Numbered from the stretch's first letter, positions 1-12,675 are shown. The stretch: 64,000 nt of DNA from CAWJAP01 sp963834365 (GCA_963834365.1 CAWIBS010000039.1:186001-250000); one strand, 5' to 3'. Program-made: numbers and translations. The notes: a model not told the origin generated them from the sequence alone.

Positions 1-155
1 ACGCGCGCCGCCTCGATCTGCCGATCGGTCAGCCAGCAGGGCTCCATCGCCTTGAGGCCGAAGTCGCCGAACGACACCTCGGAGCCGCGCCACGCCTTGC
101 CGCGCATCCGGCCGCGCTGCTGCTTCCGGTACTTGACCTTCTTCGGCATCAACAT
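1..155 (-). CDS. rplP: 50S ribosomal protein L16, 5' part only
   Basis: The first roughly 51 codons of L16 are present, and the gene runs off the left edge of the window. The N-terminus reads MLMPKKVKYRK, the conserved L16 opening, and continues through RGKAWRG and FGLKAMEP. L16 binds 23S rRNA near the A-site of the large subunit. It follows rpsC in the usual S10-operon order. The start is set at the first Met of MLMPKK because that is the family form. Confidence 0.95.
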   Translation of the reverse strand, partial: MLMPKKVKYRKQQRGRMRGKAWRGSEVSFGDFGLKAMEPCWLTDRQIEAAR

Positions 156-176
156 GATGCAAGTTCCTCGATCCCT

Positions 177-269
177 GGGGACTGGGCGACTGGGCGACTG
201 GGCGACCGCGAGGCCAAACCCCGCCGCAGTCGCTCTTCAGTCGCCTAGTCGCCAAGTCGTCTAGTCGCC
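177..269. repeat. Intergenic word array, inverted arms (unit GGCGACT)
   Basis: The rplP-rpsC spacer holds three near-perfect copies of GACTGGGC at about 177-206. They face a degenerate array of (C)AGTCGCCT-like words at about 227-269, which is the reverse complement of the same word. The transcript could fold into a long imperfect hairpin between the two genes. No gene is seen here. Confidence 0.8.
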
Positions 270-296
270 TGCGCGATGGCGCGTCACTCGCGCGTC

Positions 297-986
<690 letters not shown>

Positions 987-1015
987 GTCTGTTCCTGTTC
1001 TCGTTGTCCTGACGC

Positions 1016-1480
1016 CTACGCCCTGGCCTTCTTGGCGGCCGGCGTCCGCGAGCGCGGCTTCGCCGCGCCGGAGGCCTTCGACGCGCTGCGCGTCGCCTTC
1101 GGCCGGGCACCGCGCGGCGCCGGGGCCGTCCGTACCGCCGCCTTCTCAGTCACGGCGACCGTCAGATGCGCCGTCCGTTTCACCACCCGAAACGCCCGAC
1201 CCATCGGCGCCGGACGCACCCGCTTCTGCGACGGCCCCTGGTTGGCGAAGCACGCCGAGACGAACAGGCGCTCGACTTCGCCGCCGAACCCATCCTTCTG
1301 CTGCGCGTTGGCAACCGCCGACTGCAGCACCTTCAGCACGTCGCGCGCCACGCCCTTGCGCGCGAACTTCAAGGTCGCCAGCGCGCTCGGCACGCTCTTG
1401 CCGCGAATGAGGTCCAGCACGAGTCCCGCCTTCTGGGCCGACGTGCGGACGTACTTGGCGGTTGCGTGAGCCTGCACCAT
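1016..1480 (-). CDS. rplV: 50S ribosomal protein L22
   Basis: The product is 154 residues. The L22 core covers about residues 1-112 (AKYVRTSAQKAGLVLDLIRGK, then NQGPSQKRVRPAPMGRA, the exit-tunnel hairpin). After it comes an Ala/Arg/Lys-rich extension of about 40 residues that most L22 proteins lack. L22 is a large-subunit protein lining the peptide exit tunnel. The start lies 2 nt after the rpsS stop, and its ribosome binding site (AGGGG) overlaps the end of rpsS, which suggests translational coupling. Confidence 0.97.
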   Translation of the reverse strand: MVQAHATAKYVRTSAQKAGLVLDLIRGKSVPSALATLKFARKGVARDVLKVLQSAVANAQQKDGFGGEVERLFVSACFANQGPSQKRVRPAPMGRAFRVVKRTAHLTVAVTEKAAVRTAPAPRGARPKATRSASKASGAAKPRSRTPAAKKARA

Positions 1481-1482
1481 CG

Positions 1483-1779
1483 CTATGCCCCTGCCTTTGC
1501 CGGCGCCGCCGCCTTGTCGGTCTTGGTCGTGTGGCCCCTGAAGGTCCGCGTCGCCGCGAACTCCCCGAGCTTGTGGCCGACCATGTTCTCCGTGATGTAC
1601 ACGGGCACGAACTTCCGACCGTTGTGGACCGCCAGCGTGTGCCCCACCATCTCGGGAATGACCGTGGACCGGCGCGACCAGGTCTTGATCACCTTCTTGT
1701 CGCCGGCCCGGTTCATCACCTCGATCTTCTCGAGGAGCGAGGTCTCAACAAACGGGCCCTTCTTCAGCGATCTGCTCAT
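1483..1779 (-). CDS. rpsS: 30S ribosomal protein S19
   Basis: The product is 98 residues with the S19 signature (MSRSLKKGPFVE, then WSRRSTVIPEMVGHTLAVHNGRKF). S19 sits in the head of the small subunit and contacts S13 and the A-site tRNA region. The ribosome binding site AAGGTGAG is well placed. The short Ala/Lys tail is ordinary. The gene follows rplB in conserved S10-operon order. Confidence 0.97.
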   Translation of the reverse strand: MSRSLKKGPFVETSLLEKIEVMNRAGDKKVIKTWSRRSTVIPEMVGHTLAVHNGRKFVPVYITENMVGHKLGEFAATRTFRGHTTKTDKAAAPAKAGA

Positions 1780-1800
1780 GTCTCACCTTTTCCCGGGTGG

Positions 1801-2625
<825 letters not shown>

Positions 2626-2636
2626 CGCTCAATCCC

Positions 2637-2735
2637 CAGTGACGAGTGACAAGTGACAATTGACAAGTGACGAGTGACGAGTGCGGTTGCCCGCGGATTC
2701 GTCCTCCGTCATTTGTCATTCGTCATTCGTCACTC
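2637..2735. repeat. Intergenic word array, inverted arms (unit TGACRAG)
   Basis: The rplW-rplB spacer carries six to seven copies of a 7-nt word (TGACGAG or TGACAAG) at about 2638-2683. They face the reverse-complement words (GTCATTC, GTCATTT) at about 2707-2735. The same word family recurs near rplK (62043) and between tRNA-Trp and rpmG (63588). Confidence 0.85.
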
Positions 2736-3029
2736 CTATGCGCCTTCCAGGAACTCCGGCACCTTCTCACCGTCGCGCAGCCGGACGTAGGCCTTCTTCC
2801 AGTCCGGACGGCGCCCGGAGAACCGGCCCTGCCGCTTCACCTTGCCGTGCATCGAGGCGGTCCGGACGCTCGCGATCTTCGCGCCCAGCAGCTGCTCGAT
2901 CGCCTGCTTCACTTCGATCTTCGTCGCCCCGGTCGCCACCTCGAAGACCAGCGACTGGCCATCCCGCTCGCGCAGGATCGAGGTCTTCTCGGTCGTCAGC
3001 GGCCGCCGGATGACGTGGGTCAGCTTCAT
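2736..3029 (-). CDS. rplW: 50S ribosomal protein L23
   Basis: The product is 97 residues with L23 features: VIRRPLTTEKTS near the start, VEVKQAIEQLLGAKIASVRT-like core, then GRRPDWKKAYVRL. L23 surrounds the exit tunnel and docks trigger factor and SRP. A strong AGGAGG ribosome binding site lies about 8 nt before the ATG. The start codon overlaps the rplD stop by 4 nt (ATGA), indicating translational coupling. Confidence 0.97.
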   Translation of the reverse strand: MKLTHVIRRPLTTEKTSILRERDGQSLVFEVATGATKIEVKQAIEQLLGAKIASVRTASMHGKVKRQGRFSGRRPDWKKAYVRLRDGEKVPEFLEGA

Positions 3030-3646
3030 GACAGCGCCTCCTGCAGCTTCTCGAGCGCCGCCCTGGTCGCGATCACCCGCGAGGCATCGGCCACCGGGCG
3101 GGCCGAGACACGGTTGGCGGCGAGATAGGTCAGGCCGGGGATATTGCGGGTCGCGCGATCCAGCAGCTCGTTCAGCGCGAGATCCAGCACCAGCGTCTTG
3201 CCGCTCGCGCCCAGCCCCTTGAGCAGCGCCGCCGCGTCCTTCGTCTTCACGGTGTCGGTCGGCAGCGCATCGACGATCGTCAGCGTGCCCTGCTGGGCCT
3301 TGGCGGCCAGCGCCTCCCGCAGCGCGCCCCGGCGGACCTTCTTCGGCAGCGCGAACGCATAGTCGCGCGGCTGCGGCGGGAACACGACCCCGCCCTTGCG
3401 CCAGAGCGGATTCCGCAGGTCGCTGACGCGCGCCCGGCCGGTGCCCTTCTGCTTCCAGAGCTTCTTCCCGCTGCCCGAGACCGCCGCCCGGGTCTTCGCG
3501 GCGTGCGTCCCGCGCCGGGCCTCGGCCTGCTCGTGCACGACCGCTTCCCAGATCAGATCCGTGCGGACGCGGCCGCCGAAGAGCTCGTCGCTCAGGTCGA
3601 GCGAGCCGACCTTCTCGTTCCTGCTGTTGACGATGTCGATCTGCAT
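3026..3646 (-). CDS. rplD: 50S ribosomal protein L4
   Basis: The product is about 206 residues. The chosen start is the internal Met of MQIDIVNSRNEKVG, because L4 proteins normally begin there; an upstream in-frame Met at 3682 would add 12 atypical residues. The signature KQKGTGRARVSDLRNPLWRKGGVVFPP is present. L4 binds 23S rRNA and its loop lines the exit tunnel. In some bacteria it also represses its own operon; no matching leader was recognised here. Confidence 0.95.
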   Translation of the reverse strand: MQIDIVNSRNEKVGSLDLSDELFGGRVRTDLIWEAVVHEQAEARRGTHAAKTRAAVSGSGKKLWKQKGTGRARVSDLRNPLWRKGGVVFPPQPRDYAFALPKKVRRGALREALAAKAQQGTLTIVDALPTDTVKTKDAAALLKGLGASGKTLVLDLALNELLDRATRNIPGLTYLAANRVSARPVADASRVIATRAALEKLQEALS

Positions 3647-3699
3647 CGCGGTGTCCTCGGTCGGGGCGCCGGTATGCGGCACCCCGACCGGTATCCTTC

Positions 3700-3778
3700 T
3701 TGGCTGCGGGCTACAGACTGCAGGCTACGGGCCTGACGAATTCCGGGGTCCTGCAGCCTGTAGTCAGTAGCCTGTCGC
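3700..3778. repeat. Intergenic inverted array (unit GGCTACGG / CCTGTAGC)
   Basis: The rplC-rplD spacer has GGCTGCGGGCTACAG-like words on the left and CCTGCAGCCTGTAGTC-like words on the right, which are reverse complements. It belongs to the same family as the spacers at 4471-4551 and 4897-4981 and the remnant near 12642-12675. Confidence 0.85.
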
Positions 3779-4459
3779 CTACTTCTTGCCCTTCTTCTTC
3801 GTCTCGACCTGCGGCTGCTTCTTCGGCTTCGCCGCGACGGCCTTGCGAATCACCACGTAGCCCCCGGCCGCGCCGGGCACGGCGCCTTCGAGCAGCAGCG
3901 TGTGGGTCTCGGCGTCCACCCGCACCACCTTCAGGTTGCGCGTCGTCACCCGCTCTGCGCCCATGTGGCCCGGGAGCTTCTTGCCCTTGATCACCCGTGA
4001 CGGGTACGACGACGCGCCGATGCCGCCAGGTGCCCGGTGGAACATCGAGCCGTGGGTCGCGGCGCCACCGCGGAAGTTGTGGCGCTTCATGACCCCCTGG
4101 AAGCCCTTGCCCTTGCTCGTGCCGATCACGTCCACGGCGTCTCCGGCCGCGAAGATCGAGCAGACGACCTGCTCGCCGGCCGGCGGGGCCTCGGCCCCCT
4201 TGACGACGCGCACCTCGCGGCGCACCCGCGTCGGCGGCACCTTGGCCTTGGCGTAGTGCCCCGCGAGCGCCTGGTTCACGCGCGCCGGCCGGGCCTCGAC
4301 CAGCCCGATCTGCACGGCCTCGTAGCCGTCGCGATCCGCCGTCTTGGCCTGCACGACGACGCAGGGACCGGCCTGGAGCACCGTGACCGGGGTGACGACG
4401 CCATCGGCGCCGAACACCTGGGTCATTCCCACTTTGCGACCGATGATTCCGGTGACCAT
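3779..4459 (-). CDS. rplC: 50S ribosomal protein L3
   Basis: The product is 226 residues. The opening MVTGIIGRKVGMTQVF and the signature GKGFQGVMKRHNFRGG...THGSMFHRAPGGIG identify L3. It sits near the peptidyl transferase centre and is an early assembly protein. A Lys-rich tail ends the protein. The gene lies in S10-operon order between rpsJ and rplD, with repeat arrays in both spacers. Confidence 0.97.
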   Translation of the reverse strand: MVTGIIGRKVGMTQVFGADGVVTPVTVLQAGPCVVVQAKTADRDGYEAVQIGLVEARPARVNQALAGHYAKAKVPPTRVRREVRVVKGAEAPPAGEQVVCSIFAAGDAVDVIGTSKGKGFQGVMKRHNFRGGAATHGSMFHRAPGGIGASSYPSRVIKGKKLPGHMGAERVTTRNLKVVRVDAETHTLLLEGAVPGAAGGYVVIRKAVAAKPKKQPQVETKKKGKK

Positions 4460-4470
4460 CGAAAATCTTT

Positions 4471-4551
4471 CTGGCTACGGGCTACGGACTACGGACTGCG
4501 GGCCAGACGAACTGGAGGGCCTGCAGCCTGCAGCCTGTAGCCTGTAGTCCA
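4471..4551. repeat. Intergenic inverted array (GGCTACGG / CCTGTAGC family)
   Basis: This is the second of three related arrays. GGCTACGGGCTACGGACTACGG lies on the left (about 4473-4495) and tandem CCTGCAG and CCTGTAG words on the right (about 4519-4549). The right arm ends directly at the rpsJ stop codon. Confidence 0.85.
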
Positions 4552-4884
<333 letters not shown>

Positions 4885-4896
4885 TGTCTGAATCCT

Positions 4897-4981
4897 GACT
4901 GGGCTGACTGGGCTACCGGCTGCAGGCTACCGGCCTGAAGCCGAGCCAGGCCCGCAGCCTGTAGCCCGTAGCCTGTAGTCG
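4897..4981. repeat. Intergenic inverted array (GGCTACGG / CCTGTAGC family)
   Basis: This is the third related array, in the tuf-rpsJ spacer. CTGACTGGGCTGACTGGGCTAC and GGCTGCAGGCTACCGG words occupy about 4897-4932. CCGCAGCCTGTAGCCCGTAG words occupy about 4949-4981. Confidence 0.8.
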
Positions 4982-5022
4982 CCGCGTGGGCACGGCTCGT
5001 CGCCGTCGCCCCGCGCCCAGCA

Positions 5023-6222
<1,200 letters not shown>

Positions 6223-6254
6223 TTGATTCTCCGTTGTGAGCTATCCGCCGACAG

Positions 6255-8360
<2,106 letters not shown>

Positions 8361-8361
8361 G

Positions 8362-8420
8362 ACGTCTTCTCGGTCTTCAGTCTTCTGGTCTTCAGTCTTC
8401 GGTCTTCAGTCTTCGGTCGT
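8362..8420. repeat. Intergenic word array (unit GTCTTCGG / GTCTTCAG)
   Basis: About seven copies of an 8-nt word (GTCTTCAG, GTCTTCGG, GTCTTCTG) lie immediately upstream of fusA. Unlike the ribosomal spacers there is no clear opposing arm. The same word is seen at 18719-18750 in the M16 peptidase junction. Confidence 0.8.
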
Positions 8421-8435
8421 CGTCGGCAGCAGCTC

Positions 8436-8514
8436 GGTAGGGCGGGGCTTTAGCCCCGCCGTCAACGCGCCGGAGCTGAAGTTCACCGCGCCGGAGCTGA
8501 AGCTCCGGCCTACC
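8436..8514. repeat. REP/BIME-like composite palindrome (GGTAGG...CCTACC)
   Basis: The element starts GGTAGG and ends CCTACC. Inside are GGCGGGGCTTTAGCCCCGCC (8441-8460) and two GCCGGAGCTGAAG half-elements, the second forming a full palindrome just before the end. On the minus strand its GGTAGG end contains the rpsG stop codon (TAG at 8510-8512). Confidence 0.8.
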
Positions 8515-8983
8515 AGCGATAGTGGGCGAACGCCTTGTTGGCTTCGGCCATCCGGTGCGTGTCCTCGCGCTTCTTCACGGCGCCGCCCCGGAGGTTGGCC
8601 GCGTCCAGGAACTCGTTCGCCAGCTTCTCTTCCATCGTCTTGCCGTCGCCGCGTGAGCGCGCATAGCCGACCAGCCAGCGGATGCTCAACGACAGCCTTC
8701 GGTTCGGGTTCACTTCCACCGGCACCTGATAGTTCGAGCCGCCGACGCGCCGCGACTTCACCTCGAGACTCGGCTTCGTGTTGTCAATCGCCTTCTTGAA
8801 GACCTTCAGCGGATCGTCGCCGGTCTTCTCCTTGACGATGTCCAGGCTCTTGTAGAGGATGCGCTCGGCCGTGCTGCGCTTGCCGTCGCGCATCACCGTG
8901 CTGACGAACTTGGTCACCAGGGTGCTGGCAAACAGCGGATCCGGCGGAATCTCTCGCTTGGCAATTTCTCGACGTCGCGGCAT
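8510..8983 (-). CDS. rpsG: 30S ribosomal protein S7
   Basis: The product is 157 residues with the S7 signature DPLFASTLVTKFVSTVMRDGKR and GGSNYQVPVEV. S7 nucleates assembly of the small-subunit head. The ribosome binding site AAGGACC lies before the ATG. The stop codon lies inside the terminal repeat of a palindromic element, so the element is fused to the gene's 3' end. The reading frame is intact and the length is normal. Confidence 0.97.
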   Translation of the reverse strand: MPRRREIAKREIPPDPLFASTLVTKFVSTVMRDGKRSTAERILYKSLDIVKEKTGDDPLKVFKKAIDNTKPSLEVKSRRVGGSNYQVPVEVNPNRRLSLSIRWLVGYARSRGDGKTMEEKLANEFLDAANLRGGAVKKREDTHRMAEANKAFAHYRW

Positions 8984-9000
8984 CTGGTCCTTGAACTCGC

Positions 9001-9072
9001 TAGGAGGGCTCGACTGTCAGCCGCGCCAACGCTCTATCGACCGGCACGGCGCGGCTGAAGCCGCGCCCTCCT
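9001..9072. repeat. REP-like palindrome between rpsL and rpsG
   Basis: GGCGCGGCTGAAGCCGCGCC at 9048-9067 is a perfect palindrome apart from its core. It is flanked by TAGGAGGGC at 9001 and the matching GCCCTCCT at about 9066-9073, and a partial GTCAGCCGCGCC lies between. It belongs to the family with the CTGAA core. Confidence 0.75.
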
Positions 9073-9079
9073 GCGGTCC

Positions 9080-9454
9080 CTATTGCTTGGGCCGCTTCGC
9101 GCCGTACTTCGAACGACCCTGCTTGCGGCCCTGGACGCCCACGGCGTCGAGCGTGCCCCGCACGACGTGATACCGCACGCCCGGCAGGTCCTTCACGCGG
9201 CCGCCGCGGATGAGCACCAGCGAGTGCTCCTGCAGGTTGTGGCCGACGCCGGGGATATAGGTCGTCACTTCGATGTGGTTCGTCAGTCGGACGCGCGCCA
9301 CCTTCCGAAGGGCCGAATTCGGCTTCTTCGGCGTCTGGGTGAAGACGCGGACGCACACGCCACGCTTCTGCGGGCTGTCCTGCAGCGCGGGGCTCTTCGT
9401 CTTGGTGACGATGGCCTCACGACCCTTGCGAACCAGCTGGCTGATTGTCGGCAC
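9080..9454 (-). CDS. rpsL: 30S ribosomal protein S12
   Basis: The product is 124 residues with the S12 signature TQTPKKPNSALRKVARVRL and HNLQEHS. I start it at the GTG before PTISQLVRKG because that matches the family N-terminus and follows a GGAG motif; an upstream ATG at 9472 would add six residues (MSFGEP). S12 controls decoding accuracy. The lysines usually altered in streptomycin resistance (PKKPNS and GRVKDLPGVRYH) are wild type. This is the first gene of the str group here, and it is not linked to rpoC. Confidence 0.95.
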   Translation of the reverse strand: MPTISQLVRKGREAIVTKTKSPALQDSPQKRGVCVRVFTQTPKKPNSALRKVARVRLTNHIEVTTYIPGVGHNLQEHSLVLIRGGRVKDLPGVRYHVVRGTLDAVGVQGRKQGRSKYGAKRPKQ

Positions 9455-9831
9455 AGGCTCTCCAAACGACACGCCGACTCCGGAGTGTCACCCCGCCGGT
9501 CAGGCGAGGAATTGCAGACACCGCGGAGTGTCCCAGGCTCAACTTCCGTCCAGGCCTAGAAGCTCTCCAGGAGAGCTTGGCACCCGGAACCGCAACCCTA
9601 AACTCGTGTGTGTCTCGCTAGCAGATTGGCTCTCTACGGCAGCGAGTCGCCAGCCTCTACGGCTGACCTTGCTGGTCGTCGCCACGGACCGGACGAGGTG
9701 TCGTCACCCGCCCCCAAGTCCGACGACGGAGCCGCTCAGTCGGAAGAGCGCCGGTCTGCTCACACCGGTTTCTGCCCTTCCTTGGCGGGTCGGCGCCAGA
9801 TAGGGTGTCCTGGCGACGACAAAACCTGACG

Positions 9832-9860
9832 AAGATAGCATGGAGCGTCGCACGGTGCAA
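9832..9860 (-). promoter_or_regulatory. Possible sigma70-type promoter for the rpsL operon
   Basis: On the minus strand TTGCAC (9860-9855) and TATCTT (9837-9832) are separated by 17 nt. Both boxes are only partial matches. It points towards rpsL with a leader of about 370 nt, and some promoter must lie in this region because the preceding gene is divergent. Confidence 0.3.
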
Positions 9861-9884
9861 CCAGGCGAACGCTGGAACGGGGTG

Positions 9885-9930
9885 GAGCGACTGGAACGGC
9901 TGGAGCGACTTGAGCGGCTCGAGGCGGATG
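9885..9930. repeat. Word array (unit CTGGAGCGA)
   Basis: Degenerate copies of a 9-nt word (GGAGCGACT, GGAACGGCT, GGAGCGACTT, GAGCGGCT) precede the methyltransferase gene. The reading frame runs through them, so they may be translated if an upstream start is used. Confidence 0.6.
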
Positions 9931-9936
9931 GAACGG

Positions 9937-11184
9937 ATGAGGCGACAAGACCAGTCAAGAGGAACCCGAGCGACCCGCGATGTGGCGCAGGGCTTCAGTC
10001 CTGCCCGGACCGCGAATGAGGTCACGCTCCTGGATTTCGGCCACGGCCGGCGCCTGGAGAAATGGGGCCCGGTCCGCCTCATTCGACCCGACGTCCGGGC
10101 GGCAGGGCCGCCCGCGCTGGATCCGAGCACCTGGCGGGACGTCGACACCGAGTTCGACGGACGAACGGGCGCGGGGACCTGGCGCGTGCACCGCGACTTC
10201 GACCAGCCCTGGGTCGTGCAGCACGCCGGCCTGCAGTTCGAGGTACGGTGCGCGCCGTCCATGCACACCGGCCTCTTTCCCGAGCAGGCCGCCAACTGGC
10301 GCTGGCTGGGCGAGTCTGCGGGCGCCGAGACGCTGGAGGTCCTCAACCTCTTCGCCTACACCGGCGGCGCCTCGATCGCGCTGGCACGCCTGGGGCACCG
10401 CGTCACGCACGTGGACGCCTCCCGGCCCGTCGTCAACTGGGCGCGTCGCAACGCGGCTCTCAACGGCCTGGCTTCGATTCGCTGGATCGAGGAGGATGCG
10501 CGGCGCTTCGTCGAACGCGAGACACGGCGCGGCCGGCGTTACCAGGGGCTGGTGCTCGATCCGCCAGCCTTCGGCCGGGGGCCGACGCGGCCGTGGCACA
10601 TCGAGCGCGATCTGCCGGTCCTGCTCGACGCGGCGCTGCACCTGCTGGGCGCCGACGCCCGGTTCGTGCTGCTCAACATGTACTCCGGCGGCTACCGGAT
10701 TGATGAGGCGGCGTTGGTGATTGACAACGCGCTCCGGACGGCCGGGGTCGCGGCCCGTATCGAGCGCGGCACGCTCGAGTTGTCCACACCAGACGGACGC
10801 ACGCTGCCCGCCGGCACGTTCGCCCGCTGCGCGAAGGGGACGGGAGCCGTTTCTCAACATGATTCCCAAGTTGAGAAACGGCTCCCGTCCCCTCTTGCTG
10901 CTGCCGGTCTTTTTCCTCTTGGCCGCCTGGTCGCTCGTTGTCCCGATCTTCGAAGCGCCCGACGAGCCGGCGCACTGGCAGTTCGCCAGGTTCCTGCACG
11001 ATCGATGGACCCTGCCCCGTTATGCGCCCGGGTTCGAGGAAGCGAACTCACCCCCGCTCTACTACCTCGCGATTGCGCCCATCGCGCGCGAGGCGGGATC
11101 ACCGTCGATAGTGATTGCCGCGAACGCGCGCGGCGAGCCGGTGAGTCTCGCGCCGCCCCGGACGTTTCTGAACACGGACGATGA
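9937..11184 (+). CDS. Class I SAM-dependent methyltransferase, RlmI/RlmK-like
   Basis: The recognisable protein covers about 300 residues: an N-terminal segment (DFGHGRRLEKWG), then MHTGLFPEQAANW, motif I VLNLFAYTGGASIALARLGHRVTHVDAS, and motif IV LVLDPPAFGRGP. The DPPAF motif and overall plan match rRNA cytosine-5 methyltransferases, but the target is not determinable from sequence. The start is uncertain: I use the ATG at 9937, but the frame is open upstream and the segment before the domain crosses a REP palindrome (peptide QGFSPA). The domain ends near 10836, where a 24-bp inverted repeat follows; the frame then stays open to 11184, overlapping the next gene out of frame. The native stop may have been lost when the palindrome arrived. 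Confidence 0.75.
   Translation: MRRQDQSRGTRATRDVAQGFSPARTANEVTLLDFGHGRRLEKWGPVRLIRPDVRAAGPPALDPSTWRDVDTEFDGRTGAGTWRVHRDFDQPWVVQHAGLQFEVRCAPSMHTGLFPEQAANWRWLGESAGAETLEVLNLFAYTGGASIALARLGHRVTHVDASRPVVNWARRNAALNGLASIRWIEEDARRFVERETRRGRRYQGLVLDPPAFGRGPTRPWHIERDLPVLLDAALHLLGADARFVLLNMYSGGYRIDEAALVIDNALRTAGVAARIERGTLELSTPDGRTLPAGTFARCAKGTGAVSQHDSQVEKRLPSPLAAAGLFPLGRLVARCPDLRSARRAGALAVRQVPARSMDPAPLCARVRGSELTPALLPRDCAHRARGGITVDSDCRERARRAGESRAAPDVSEHGR
9987..10004. repeat. REP-like palindrome near the methyltransferase start
   Basis: GCAGGGCTTCAGTCCTGC has 5-bp outer arms around a TTCAG core. In the methyltransferase frame it is read as QGFSPA. Confidence 0.6.
10835..10893. repeat. Perfect 24-bp inverted repeat with 11-nt loop
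   Basis: The left arm is 10835-10858 and the right arm 10870-10893, with every base matching; the arm begins AGGGGACGGGAGCC and ends TCTCAAC. The loop ATGATTCCCAA contains the best available ATG of the following glycosyltransferase. It interrupts the junction of two genes and looks like a mobile palindrome (MITE-like) or a strong hairpin. Confidence 0.9.
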
Positions 11185-12559
11185 CTTCAACCGGTATTGG
11201 CCGATACGGGTTGGACGGTTGGTGTCCGTGCTCATGTCCGTGGCGACCGTCTGGCTGACGTTTCTCGCCGGACGAGCGGCAACCGCGCGCGCGGAGACCG
11301 GGCTGCTCGCGGCGCTGTTCGTCGCGCTGCTGCCTCAGTTCTCGTTCCGCGCCGGGCACGTCAGCAACGACGCGCTCGTGACGTGTCTGTCGGCGGCGAC
11401 CACGGCGGGCATCGTGAGGCTGACGGTCTCCGGCTTCACGTGGCGGCGCGGACTGCTGACCGCGACGGCGCTCGCCGCGGCGTACCTGTCCAAGATCAGC
11501 GCCATCGCGCTCGCGCCGCCGCTCATCCTGGCGCTGATCGCCGCAGCGCCCCACGTCGCGTGGCCCGCCCGCATCGCCAGGCTGGCGGTCCTGGGCGTGA
11601 CCCTGCTTCTCGTCCTGCCGTGGAGCGTGCGAAACCAGTGGCTCTACGGCGACCCGTTCGCGAGCGGCGCCATGCACTCCGCGGTCGCCCACATCATCAC
11701 GGAACGATCGCTCTTCTCCCGCTACTTCCTGACGCACTTCCCGACAGTCCTGTTCTTCTCGTTCGTCGGTGTCTTCGGGTGGGCGAACATCCTGCTGCCG
11801 TTCTCGGCATACGTCGCGTACGCGGCTGGCGGGCTCGTCGCGGCCGCAGCACTCCTCCGCGCCTGGTGGCAGCGGCAGGTCCCTCGCCTGCTCGTCCCGG
11901 TCCTCCTGCTCGTCGGCCTGAGTACCCTCGCCGTCGTCGTGCGCATCAACCTGCAGTTCACGCAGCCACAAGGCCGTTATCTGTTTCCGGCACTCCCGGC
12001 GCTGGCCGTGCTGGCCGCCATCGGTGTGCAGGCCCTGCCGCGGTCGCTGTCCCCAATCGTGCGCCCGCTCACGCTCGGCGCGATGCTGACGCTCGTCAAC
12101 CTGGGAGCCCTCGCGGGCGTGGTCTGGCCCGCCTACTATCCGCCACCGCTGCGCACGCTCGCCGACGGGACCCGACGGGTTCAGCCCGTCCTGCTGTCGG
12201 GCCTCGCCCTTGCCCGCGACGGAGCCTTCATCGTCAACGGCGCGGAGCCGTGGTGGCTCGCGCCCGTTGACGTCAGCGCGGACGCGTTTGGCCGCGTCGT
12301 CGTCGACGTGTCGGGTCAGAGCACGCCGTCGGAGCAGCGCCTGTGCGTGTTTTTCGCCACCAACACGCGCCACCTCGGTGACAACCAGCCTCGTTGCGCC
12401 GACTGGCGCGCCGACGGCCGCGTGCAGCGCGTGTCGGTCGTCATGACCGACGATCCCCACTGGAAGGGCGTCGTCACCCACATCCGGCTGGACCCCTTCC
12501 GCGCCCCGTTCGTCGGACAGCCGCGCGCCAGGACGGAGGTTCGGCTGGGCCGGGACTGA
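10859..12559 (+). CDS. GT-C fold membrane glycosyltransferase (PMT/GT39-like)
   Basis: The product is about 566 residues and a polytopic membrane protein. After a first hydrophobic helix (LLLLPVFFLLAAWSL) come the acidic loop EAPDEPAHWQFARFLHD and the motif SPPLYYLAI, the pattern of dolichol/polyprenyl-phosphate sugar transferases of the GT-C type. About ten further hydrophobic segments follow, then a soluble C-terminal domain. It probably moves a sugar from a lipid carrier onto a glycan or protein at the outer face of the inner membrane; donor and acceptor are unknown. The ATG lies in the loop of an inverted repeat and has no ribosome binding site, so the true start may be missing. Confidence 0.75.
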   Translation: MIPKLRNGSRPLLLLPVFFLLAAWSLVVPIFEAPDEPAHWQFARFLHDRWTLPRYAPGFEEANSPPLYYLAIAPIAREAGSPSIVIAANARGEPVSLAPPRTFLNTDDDFNRYWPIRVGRLVSVLMSVATVWLTFLAGRAATARAETGLLAALFVALLPQFSFRAGHVSNDALVTCLSAATTAGIVRLTVSGFTWRRGLLTATALAAAYLSKISAIALAPPLILALIAAAPHVAWPARIARLAVLGVTLLLVLPWSVRNQWLYGDPFASGAMHSAVAHIITERSLFSRYFLTHFPTVLFFSFVGVFGWANILLPFSAYVAYAAGGLVAAAALLRAWWQRQVPRLLVPVLLLVGLSTLAVVVRINLQFTQPQGRYLFPALPALAVLAAIGVQALPRSLSPIVRPLTLGAMLTLVNLGALAGVVWPAYYPPPLRTLADGTRRVQPVLLSGLALARDGAFIVNGAEPWWLAPVDVSADAFGRVVVDVSGQSTPSEQRLCVFFATNTRHLGDNQPRCADWRADGRVQRVSVVMTDDPHWKGVVTHIRLDPFRAPFVGQPRARTEVRLGRD

Positions 12560-12574
12560 GTGTAGGTCCGGCAG

Positions 12575-12675
12575 CAGGCATCAGGCATCAGGCATCGCGC
12601 ATCAGGCTTCAAAGAGCTGGCCGGATCGGGACCGGAAGATCTTCCTGCAGCCCGTAGTCAATAGCCTGTAGCCCC
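12575..12675. repeat. Intergenic word arrays (CAGGCAT and CCTGTAGC families)
   Basis: Four copies of CAGGCAT/CAGGCTT (CAGCAGGCATCAGGCATCAG and on) lie at about 12575-12610. CCTGCAGCCCGTAGTCAATAG, related to the S10-operon arrays, follows at about 12645-12675. This is the space between two convergent glycosyltransferase genes, and no intrinsic terminator with a T-run is seen. Confidence 0.75.

Larger units (their letters stand above)
9455..9936. other. Long leader/promoter region upstream of rpsL with a perfect palindrome
   Basis: No gene is visible in this stretch of about 480 nt between divergent genes. At 9560-9578 the 9-bp arms AAGCTCTCC and GGAGAGCTT face each other across one base. In the rpsL mRNA this would form a short stable hairpin about 105 nt before the start codon. 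It could be an operator, an attenuator or an S7/S12 regulatory site; nothing in the sequence decides which. Confidence 0.5.

Noticed and set aside
9560..9578. Intrinsic terminator near rpsL
   Set aside because: The hairpin lacks a T-run on either strand and lies in the rpsL leader, so it was recorded as a palindrome only.
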